A program made the translations under genes and the position numbers. The notes beneath the pieces were generated by a model. That model saw only the letters and a list, made by a program, of their open reading frames with translations, had not been told where the DNA came from and did no database searches. Shown piece by piece: positions 23,801 to 35,800 of a stretch of DNA of 64,000 bases. Location of the stretch: contig OY744607.1 of the NCBI GenBank assembly GCA_963556255.1, positions 48,785,346-48,849,345 on the forward strand, read 5' to 3'. The stretch comes from Allolobophora icterica (Eukaryota > Annelida > Clitellata > Crassiclitellata > Lumbricidae). Each line of letters opens with the position of its first letter. Within the stretch, counting starts at the first letter, position 1.

Positions 23801-26800
23801 ACTAACCCTCACCAACAGGCAAGTAGCTAGACAGTTACACTACATTGCACTGCTCTACACATATTACATGCCATTGCATTACATGTATACTGCATTACAT
23901 TACACTATATTACATTGCTTTACACCATACATCTTTACATGACACTACACAGTATTACAGTGCACTGCAATGCATTACACTGTATTACATTACAATGCAT
24001 TACACCACACATTACATTGTATTACATTATACTGCATTACATTCATTACACTGCATTGCTTAACTGTATTACATTGCATTACATTACTGTATTACACTAC
24101 ATGTTTACATTACATTGCACGACGTTACACTACATTGCATTACTGTATTACATTACCCTACATTACACTGCATTACATTCATGACATTACATCGCATTAA
24201 ATTACACCATGTCGTATCACATTTCATCGTCTTACATACGTTACCTATGATCCTGAATTTGCGGCACAAAGATCGACAGACCTGGACGAAGTATTCGTGG
24301 ATTCTCGTTCGAATCATTGCTGTTGTCTGGTCATCCGTCGGCCATTTTGCCATCTGGATCGTAAGGTCATCGTACTTGCCCTGGAGGCGAACCAACTCCG
24401 CGTTGAGCTTCTTAATGTGCTCCTCGAGTTCCACCAAATCCGCCCGACTGGACCCTGGTTGCGGCTCAGGACGATCACTTGTTTAAAAATCGCAAGATCC
24501 ATTCAATAACGGGAGGTAGCAGTTTATTCTATTTCCACTATAATATTCCAATCTAATAATCTAATCCAATAATCTAATCATTTCTATCTAGTTCAATCTA
24601 ATCCACAAAAATAACCTAATCTTTTCTATATTATCTAATTTAATCCACAAAAATAATCTAATCTAATAATCCAAGCCGCAGTTGAGAATCATGATCTTCA
24701 TTTACCCTACACTGCCTAAAAATAACTAATTACAATGTAATCTCCAATGACAGCTGGCTGTCACCTTGTCACCTTGTGCTGTCAACTCCTGGAGCTCTAG
24801 CGACCGCCATGACACACATTCTCCATTGCTTCCTATTCGAAGTCAGGTCCCTTAGTGCTTCCAGATTCATGCCAGTTACATCGTGAATCTCATCCATCCA
24901 TTTCTTCCTTGGTCGACCCCGTCTTTTTTTCCCCTCACCACAAGCCAACATCATTTCCTTTTCTAGCCCATCAGATCGCATAACATGACCAAAGAATCCA
25001 AGCTTCAATCTTGTCGCTTTTTGTTTTAACGACTCTTCATTCTCGACACCAATCTCCACTCGTATTGATTCGTTCGTCCTTTTCTCTGTCCATGATATTC
25101 TCAACATCTTTCTCCATATCCACATTTCACATGCTGGCTGTAACAAACTAAATTCTAAATTCAATTCTAACTCACGCCGACACGCTTGCCTTCACGCCTT
25201 TCAACTCCAAAGACAGACTCTAAAAAAAAATTAAAACAAAACATGATAAATGACAAGCACGATCAACTTGATTTGTCGTGCAAAATATGTTTTAGCCCAC
25301 TTTAGAGAACATATAATACACAGAAGGAAATTGCTCCTCAGGGGCTGGGCACAGACTACATCTCGGAGCTCTTCACATGGGTCTCAGGCTGTCCCGAACG
25401 CCGAACGCTGTACTCGGTTTCCCATGGTCAGTTCAAGGTCCTGCGCTCTCATATGTTGGCACGAGCAGGGCGCATCTTTCCTTTCCTCTCTGGCACAATC
25501 TGCCACCAGGCATATGATCACTAGCATCTTTAACAGTTCAGAAAATGTTTTCTGCTCGACTTAAGACATTTGTTTGGTGATTCCTAGGTAACCGTACCAG
25601 AGCGCCTTTGTAAGTTACATAAAGGTCACTATACAAGTGCTCTTATATATACATAAAATACAAGCATACATGCAGATACGAGGAAAAGGACACGAAAAAC
25701 CTTACGTCTGCCTTCTCGGCAAGAGCGTCCAATGAATTTCGCATCACCAGCAGATCTGCCATCTGTTTCTGTTGTTCAGCCATCTAGTGACACAAAGAGG
25801 AATCATAATAATAACTTCCAATATTCTTAAAGTAGTGCTACTCAAGCTAAGCTAGTGGCACAAGCTAATTCACGAATGTTGTATCACGTCAGAAGATAAA
25901 GAATAAAGAATATCCAGCCGCCAAATAAATATCAGAGAACAAAAAAATATCTTCATCTCATACAGACTCGAGTATCAGAATCCTCCAAAGCAGCTACAAA
26001 AATGTGCAATCACAGTCCCTACATTACATCTTCCCATTACCTCACACGAAATAGAAATGTGTTCAAACACGAACGCACCAGATACGCCCGGCCGTCGTCC
26101 GCAGCAGTCTTTATCGAGATCCTCTGAACTTGAAGTTCGCGCTGAACGATCATTTTCACAAGACGATCGAGATGCGATCGGAAGGTGGACAGTGCTCGAT
26201 CCTGCTCCGCTTGAGCCATCGTCTTATGATCCAGGAACAGCTGGCGCATGCGTTCCTCCATAAGTGCAATCGCCAACGAACTGCCCTCATCGTCATCACG
26301 ACTGCCTTGGTCAGAGGCCATATTGCCTGCACCACCAGCATTTATGACAACCGTGGTTTCAGTCAGGTTCCTGGCCTCCTTCTCCGACTTCTACAAACAA
26401 CAAAGAACAAAGATTAGGCCAGTAAGTAGAGAACCAAACGCACCTCAGGGTACGATTTGACGTTCAGTCAAAAATCCTACAGAACCAGTTGATTTTGTTT
26501 CAGCTGTACAAAAGTTTATTGCTCTCGTCGATTCGTAAACTGAACTGAGACCAAATATCACAAATGATTTTCCTTTTTGAAGCAGACTTTTTGTAAAGAT
26601 TGTAAAGCTGGTCCTATTTTGGTCAACTGCATCTCGAACACATACAACTGACGTCAAAGGTACAGTATGGCAAGGTCAAGTACAGTAAGGTCAGGCAATG
26701 CAGAGTAACATAAGGTAGAAATAGAAGAGCAGCACTAAAGCAAACAATTAAATGCAGCCACTCAATCCGTCTCAGAACCAACCCAGACATCCGATATTTA

Positions 26801-29800
26801 TTGGACCCAAAGCAGGTCCACATACTGCCACTGGTAGCAACTCAAGGCCCAACAACGTCGGCCCAATGTCAGGAAATAGGCCTTAGGTCGATGGATATTT
26901 TGGCTGATGCACAAGCATGATAAAAGTAAATCCAGTACCAAAAAATCCTCTGCAAACGGCAAGTGTGGCTTCCACTCATGTTTTATGTGCTGTTACAGAC
27001 TAACCGTTGCAAACAGCAGAAAGACGAACGCAGAGAATCGCTCGTAAACGCCCGAACCAAAGACAGCCACATCTTCTTTCTGACAGGACGTGGCATACAG
27101 CAAACCTGTTACAACACAACCATGTAAAGATAATTTTACTGGTTTATGCCTCAGCGCAACGTCTTTTACGCACTGCCATTATTATTATAATGCATTTATT
27201 CAGTGCCACTATCTAACAACAAAGCATCAGTCGATAGTGCTTAGCAACAGCGAGTGAAGGACTTGTTCAATGTCCCTACACAATAACTGTCTCAGGTGAG
27301 GCTCAAGCCTGTACTCTTTGCATTGCATTGTATTGTATTTGGATATTTATACAGCGCTTCTAGCGGAAGGGCCATTCAGAAGCGCATTACAAGGCGAGCA
27401 CTCTGACCAATCAGTTGCTGTGTCCTACAACATAAAACATGTTATGAAATCTGAAATTAATTGCTTACCAAACCAAAAATAAAAGAATTAAATCAACATC
27501 TTAATCGTGGATGGCACAGTAGTACAAGCCGGTCTTTCAACCCAATTCAACAGAGGTTCAAATCCTTGCCAGAACAAAACAATTCATTACGTCTGCTCCA
27601 CCAGCACCCTCTAGCTAACTCGAGTACATCGACTATGCTTTGATGGCAATGAGCGAGAAACCAGTCACAGCAAATCATATTTCAGAACAAATATAGATAT
27701 AGAATTGAGAACTTCCCAGCTGAAGTAAATACAGAATCAGGTCCAGGCCAGTAAAGTGAAGATACAAAATTGAATGCTTACCAAAGAGTAGAAGAGGCAC
27801 AAGGATCAAGAACAGAACGAGGCACAGACAACCGCAACGACGTCTTGGCAAACTGGTCCTAAACAGGCAACAGAAGCAACGCGCTTGTAATCACATGTGC
27901 AATCGTAATTTCAAATTTATGTAGCACATTTTTGTATAGGAATCTATTCAGAGGAACTCTAAACTCTACAACAAAACATGACTGAAGAGAATAGTTTACA
28001 AATGCTGGTCATAGAACAGATGTTTCGAGAACCTACAAACCATTTTCACGACTTGCAAATAATCCACTTGTGTACAGATCAAGATTCAAACCTAGACACA
28101 TACCAAACCAAATCTTCCAGATCTTGACCTGATTACGGCTTATTTCAATTGCACCAAACTGGATCTTAAAAATGGAATAAGAAACATTCGTGGTTGTACC
28201 GTGAAAGCACAGCCGCATCTGTTACTCGAGACATCTTTGTGACGGTCGACTGGAGGATCGTTTCAAACACCTGCCAGACGCTCACACTTGATCTTCCTAA
28301 AATCAAGAATCAAAGTCAAACCGAAAATCCATTATAATGCAGTCTTTGACAGCCATATCGAGAACCGCGTCCTATAAAGCGAGTCCGTGTTCTATACATG
28401 AATTAATTTTGCGATCCACATCATATCAGAATTTTTGTGTCAGTAGCATGTTTTAACAAGTCTCTGGTGTATGAAGATTTTCTCAGACGACTCAAACTAT
28501 GGGCAAATCAAGAGCATTTAACAATTACTATTATTATCATTACTATTATTATCACGAACATTTTTAACACATGCAAAATCACACAAAAATGCGAATCTGA
28601 GGTGCGATTTTTATAAGGCAATGACCCAAAACAGTTTCTGTCGAAGTGTTAACTCGGTTAACTTACCGATAAGTTTTCCAGCTGATATTACTCCAAACAC
28701 GGCCCAGCTGACCAAACCTACCACAAAATATTCTTATGAGAATCGAAGTCTATGAAACAAAGCCATACAGAATGCAATGCTCTGCAAATAATGATCAGAG
28801 GTAATTTAAGGTAAGATAAGGCATATCAAGGTAAGGTATGGTAAGGTAAGGAAAGGCAGAGCAAGGTAAAATAAAACAAACTAAGGTTAGGTAAGGTCAG
28901 GAAGATAAGGTAAGGAAAGGCAAAGTAAGGAAAAGTGATGTAATTAGTTAATGCAAGGAGAGATAAGGATGGTTAAGAACAGATAAAACAGATAAGCATA
29001 CACAAGCACAGATAAGGACAGATAGGTAAAGTAAAGTAGGTAAGACAGGCAGTCAGGTAAGGTAAACAAGGGAGCATAAGGGAAGAAAGGCAAGGTAAGG
29101 CAACAAAAAGTTAAGGTGCTAGAGAATAAAACCAAGACCCAACACACTAGGCAACAACCAGCCAACGAGATCACAGACCAGATCCCAAACAGAAAAATAA
29201 ACGAATTAGTAAATCTCGGCAATAAATCATCAGCAAAAGAGCCGGAAAACCAGCAAGCCAACATTTGTTCATATAACAAAACCAACAGAAATACAACCGA
29301 GCTCTTTCGATTAACCGACAATGACAGTAGCTCTCACCGACGGGCAATGTAACAAGCAGAAAACTGACGACGGACGACACGGCTTTTTGGAAGCTGCTCC
29401 ATTTCGAGCCAGAAACAAAGTGTGTGGTGGTTGTCGTTGAAGTCGACGACGAAGCTGTTGTTCGTGCACGCTTTGTTGTCTGGTGAATATTATTGCTCAT
29501 CTTTGATTTGGACATTCCTTGTGAAGAGAATCAAAAACAGAGCATGTCATTCCAGGCCCACATTAAGGGGGGTGCTAAGGGTGCTGCAGCACCCAGGCCT
29601 GCAGATTTTGTGGCCCAAATTTTCGGAAGTACATAAAAAATTTTAATATAAGAACAAATTCCCAAAAAAGGTCATGAAAAATTCCCAAAAAAAGGTAATC
29701 AAAGTTTGTGTAAGAAGAATTCTCAAAAAAAGGTCATTAAATTTTTCTGTGATGAAATTTGCCAGTCACAGCACCCGGGCCCACACTAGCCTTAATGGGG

Positions 29801-32800
29801 CCCTGTGTCATTCAGCACACAGGTCTCAGGAGACACTGGTTAATGCTCACACATCAAGCAGATCACTTAACATTAAGGTGTGAACTCGTTTACACACGCC
29901 AAGTTCTGCTCAACGCAAAGTGGGGAACATATTATGTTCCCCAAAGATACTGGCTTAAAACACCGTAATGGACCAACTTTCTTTTCTAGTGCAGGAAATG
30001 TCATCTTGCTGGTCAAGACATCATCTCACTGGTAAAATGTTGAGATAATAATAATAATAATAATAATAATCTTTTCTTTAATTAAGCGCCTGCAAACGCA
30101 CTGCGCTGTACATCGAACATACATATAGTAGAAACGGCAGCACGCAGGGTGCCTTACATACATGTATTAAGTAGAAGCACACATGATGTCATCTAACAGG
30201 TCAAGATGGCATCTTATGGGTCAAGATGTCATCTTACAGGTGTGTTAATCTACAAACTCTGAGATCTGGTCGACGATTTCATTAAACAAGTCCCTCTTGC
30301 AGCATTCTTTCAGTTGATTAATCACAAATCCTGTTTCAACAGTTTTTTCTTACCTAATGTCGCACTTGAATAGATCCGCTAGATCACCACGCAAGCAGCT
30401 CAAAAGGCGCTACATAAATATTTATTATACAACATTACATTCAAAGGCTTTCCATTGGTCTGGCCTCATTTTAACCCTGCAAGGTTGTTTCACAAGGAAG
30501 TCTCCAAGTGATGGAATGACTTGATAGCATTAGCTTAGGCATAGCCACATTGAGGCAAAAAGAGAAAGTAGCAAAGGCGTAGCCATATTGAGGCAAAGGC
30601 GCTACAAAAATATTTATTATACAACATTACATTCAAAGGCTTTCCATTGGTTTGGCCTCGTTTTAACCCTGCAAGGTTGTTTCACAAGGAAGTCACCAAG
30701 TGATGGAATGACTTAATGGCATTAGCTTAGGCGTAGCCACATTGAGGCAAGAGGAGACAGTTGCCTCTTCTTGTTTTAGATTTTTTAAATTTCCGTGGGT
30801 TATACCTCTGCACCCCTACTACATCTGGATGTCTCCCAGAGTTGCCTCCTCTTGAATTTAAGTCTGGCTACGTCCTTGAGCATTAGAAAGGGTTTCCAGA
30901 ATAGAATGAAACATTTATGTAGCACCTTTCGCATCGACATACGACAGCAACGATAACCAGAACATAATGTCTGCCAAAAGTTCCTATTTAAACTAAAACT
31001 GCCTTGTAAGGTAAGTGATTCAAGCCTACCAGTGGCCAGCGTTGACGCTTTAGAAACAGCCGTCTTCGGTAGAAATGTTACCACCGTCCAACAGACCTCA
31101 ACCACTGTCACTGCAAATTACAAGGCAAAGGCATCCATGGTAAAGTAAGGCAATGTAAGGTAAGGCATGGTAAGGCAAGGCAAGGTAATGTACAGTAAGG
31201 TAAGGCAAGGTAAGGCCAATGAACCCAGAGATCAGAAGATATGTATCATATAGCTTTCTATGTCCAGCAAATAAGGAGAACAAAGATAGAGAGACAGACA
31301 GACAGACTAACATAGACAGAGACAGAGAGAAAGAGAGAGACACACACAAAAAAAGACGCACAGAGAGACAAAGATCAATTCAGCTCCTAGGACAAACAAA
31401 AGCATCGTAGCAGTAAAGTAACACAATACGTATATATATAGCACCTTAACCCATTCCCGCCGGATCGGGTCCATACGGACCCGATATGGGAGGCACTGAA
31501 ACAGACTAGAAACTATTTATAATATCAACATATCATACCTAAAAATAGCATCAGTGTCGATGTCCTGAAAATTTCTGACATTTTTGGGTCTAATTTGGTT
31601 ACAAAAAGTTAGATATTGCAGTGGAAAAACAAGTCTGAAATGATGGGTCTATGTATCCCGAGCCCTGAAGTTTTGAGGCATGTCATGTCACGATACTGAC
31701 GATGAATTTCATCTTTTGACGATGAATTCATCGGAGATTTGAAGATCGCCGGTGACCACGTTTTTCGGATGGCCCTGGTTTGGGATTTGGAGCCAAGTCT
31801 GATACCAAACCTTGTCTTTTGGACTTGGGATTGTGGCGAAAAATGTGCTGTCCATTTGTGTATCGGTGACTGTTGTGCACGTTGGCATTCTAAGGCTGCT
31901 ATATAAATCAAGTTTTGTTCACAATAAAATATAAATTTCAGAGTCAGAAGTCTGCTCATTCAGAAAATATATAATTTATTATGCTTAGCTGCAACCCTTG
32001 TTGCATTATTGTTGTTCCACCATGGGTACCATCAATTTACTCGTTTTACGTAAAAACAATTCAGAGGGAATGGGTTAACAACAGGAACTAACCAATATAT
32101 GACCAGAACTGATCAACAAGGCTACGATGTTTGATCATGATCGGGCGCTGATCGTGAGCAGACTCTGTGTCAGAGAACTCCTCCTCCTCGAGATCGGTCC
32201 CTGAAACAAATCATATTCATTAAGCACCTTTTCTCAAAATGATTGAAAAAAAATGAACGACATCAGAAAAAATCGTCAGCACTGATTTCTAGTGTAACAA
32301 ACCTTTACTTGCAAAAAGATGCATTACATAAATCGTAATACAGGTCATTGTAATTTAGGTAATCGTAATTCGGGTAATTTCAATGTAATTCCATTCATTG
32401 TAGAGTTCTGAATCCTTACCTTGTCACCTTGTGCTGTCAGCTCGTGGAGCTCTAGCGATCGTCCTGGTGAACACACTCCACCGTCTCCTATTCGATGACA
32501 AGTCTCTCAATTCCGCCAAATTCATGCCAGTTACATCTTGTATCTCATCCATCCATCTCCTCCTTGGGCGACCCAGTCTTCTCCTCCCCTCACCGCACGC
32601 CAGCATCATTTCCTTCTCCAGACCATCAGATCGCATAACATGTCCAAAGAACCTTAGCTTCATTCTTGTCGCAGTTTGTTTTAACGACTCTTCATTCTCA
32701 ACTCCAATCTCCTCTCGTATTGATTCGTTCGTTCTTTTCTCAGTCCAAGATATTCTCAGCATCTTCCTCCATATCCACATTTCACAAGCGTTAACCTTAT

Positions 32801-35800
32801 TTTCCATGTTCTTTGTCATTGTCCACGTCTCGCAACCGTACAGTACCGTAGGAAAGATTAGTGCTCTCACGAGCCTTTTTTTGGTTTCTATGCTCACATG
32901 TTTGTCTTTCCATATCTTTTCCAGTCCGGTCATTGCAGCTTTCCCTATAGCAATCCTTCGTTTTATTTCTGGATCACACTTTCCCTCCTTTCCAACCAGT
33001 GATCCTAGGAATGTGAAGCTTTCTACCACCTCTATTTCCTCTCCGTCTATCTCAAAACTATCCCAATCTGCTGTTGTCATGACCTTTGTCTTCTTTATGT
33101 TGAAGTATAAACCAGCTTTTTCACTTTCTCTCCTGACCCTTCTTATCAGTTCTGCCAGATCCTCTTTTCTTTTTGCCATTAATGTTGTGTCATCCGCGTA
33201 TCTAAGGTTATTCAGTGTCTTTCCAGCAATTTTTACTCCCTCAATTGCCCCCTCCAGTTCTGCCTTTCTCATTATTCTTTCAGCATATAGATTAAACAGG
33301 AATGGAGACAAGATGCATCCCTGCCTCACTCCTTTCTTGATTCTGAAATTGTCAGTGTCTCCGTATTCTGTTCTTATCACCGCTATCTGGTCTTCATATA
33401 AACCCTTTAGTAACATTATCAGGTGTTTCGGAATTCCCATTTCAAGCAGGGTTTTCCACATTAAATCATGGTTAATGCAGTCGAATGCCTTGCTATAGTC
33501 AATGAAACAGATGTGAACCTCCTGTCCATACTCCCTTTGTCTCTCCATTATCCACCTCATGTTGGCTATATGGTCTCGAGTTCCACGAGATTTCCTAAAC
33601 CCTGCCTGGTTCACCGGAAGTTCTCTTTCAATTGTGCCTTCCATTCTTTTGTGAATTATTTTCAGTAATATTTTACTAGTGTGTGATATCATTGCTATCG
33701 TCCTATAATTTTCACAATCCTTACACATAATGTAAATGTAATGTAATGTAAATCTCCTAAATTTCTCAGCGCCACACAAAAGCCACGTCAGGGAGACCAG
33801 TGTATTAACTGGCATTATATCAAATCAAGTCCGCAATAGCCAAGCTGCCTTGTCCGTTCCAGTGCCAGGTCAGTATCTGGGGAGATCAAATCGAAACTTA
33901 GCACTTTTCCTGCATCTCACCCATTCCATGCTCACTTTACATTCCCTTTGTACAGGGTAAAATGAAGCAGATCCACATGCTTACAACTGCGTAAAAGCGC
34001 CTCCATATGGGGCACCTATACCATACTTAAAACAGCATACCCAACTACATCTAATTCACTACAAACACCTCCAAATAGGTCATCGATACCATACTTCATT
34101 TACATTCCCCTGTAACGGGTTGAATCGAATCACCACAACCACGCCTATTCCATAAAGCCCTCCTCACTGGCTCACCCAAAACATTTCTTCTTTACATACC
34201 CCCGTAAAAGTTTCAAATGAAAAATGCCTCAACTACAGCCAATTCCATAAAAAAAACTCCAAGTGGGTAGGGGTTCACCGGTAAGACATTTTCCGCCGGA
34301 AACCGAATCCGAGTATTTGGATGTATTTTTGCCGGATCCGGAAACGAACCGGAAATGAACCGGGTACCATTTGTTCCATATGCGAAGCTTCACATTTCAT
34401 GTAATAAGAAATTATCGACATAAATTTGTGTGCTTGTAATAAGTGACTAATACAATTTGAATTGTAGTCATTTCTGTGCAGTTGTGAAGTTTTCTGTTTT
34501 AAGGTTCAACATTTATAATTTTATATACGTAAGTTTATTGAATAAGTTTTTTTTTTAAATTTTCTTACAATTTTTAAGAAAATTTTTGTGCAACTATTTG
34601 CGTCTACAATATTTGCCGAGGCGAATACTTCCGGAAACTGGATTTCCGGCGGAAGCGAATATCCGAGGCGGTTTCCGGTGGACCCCTACAAGTGGGTCAC
34701 ATGCCCCATTCTTCCTTCACATTTGCCCTGCAAAGGGTTAAAATGAAGCCCACCCCAACAATTCCTCAGAATTCCATGATTCAGCAACATTGCACCCTAC
34801 GACCCAACAGTCCCAACCAGGCACACCTTAAACATGCCTAATTCCCCCCCCACACACACCCTCAGAAGTCAGGTGTCCATACCGTGCATATTTCTCATCG
34901 GAAATGTGTCATCTGGACGCCAATTGCCCGACTCCTGCTGTGTCGTAAGCGTTCTACTTCTCAACGTCATGTATGTGTCTCCAGATCCGGACTGTTTTGA
35001 CATCCATGACGCGCCAGTCGAGGTGGCACCTCCTCCATCACCGACTCCTCTGAGTCCTCCTCCAACTCCTCCACTGATTCCTCCACTGACTCCTCCTCTA
35101 ACTCCTGAGTTCACTTCCTCCTCGTAGGATCCATCCACCACAAGGTTTCGTATGACAACTGAGTTTCGGTCACTCGTGGCTAGCACACACCGCAAGAAAT
35201 CATTGTAATCGTAAACTCCAAATTTCTAAAGTGCCATTCAAAAGCTAGGCGCAGGGCACAAGCTTATTCATGAGCACTGCGTCCAGTCAGAGGGGTTGTC
35301 CAGAGATCGATGTCTGGTAGAGATCCAAGTCTAGTGACCAGAGGAAGGAGGCAGAGGAGCTGCTAAGGCAGGTTTCGTTGAGGATGAGGAATTGAGGATG
35401 ATTGTAAGGCGAAGAATTGGGTGGATTAGGGTAGGAATTCTTGAAGAGGTGGAACAACATCTTTTGGGCTTGGTTACTACTAGGGCATAGCCGGGTACAA
35501 ACCCGGATAACTGGAAATTCCGGGTGTTGAACACCCGGAAGACACCCGGACCCGGAGCTGAAAGGTCATCCGGGTCCGCGTGGGTAATTTTTTTTATCAA
35601 AACAAATTTGTGAACGACGAAATCACAAAACACTGAAACCACTTTTTTAGTAAGCCCAAGTCACCCGGCCCGTGCCAGAGGTGTAGAATTGCGACATTTT
35701 AGGTGCGCTCACTAAAGAAGATGACCGTGGGAAACCAGCGGTCTTTCTATGTAAATAAGAACACCGTTAATTAGAGCAATAAATGGGCTGTAAGTTCCCA

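Noticed and set aside
23845..24486. His/Thr/Leu-rich frames of 70-120 codons
   Set aside because: They translate the (TTACA)n tract. The real coding sequence nearby is SUN exon 14 on the minus strand.
32431..33498. 355-codon open frame on the plus strand
   Set aside because: It is antisense to the RTE reverse transcriptase frame, which has clear RT motifs. The antisense product has none.
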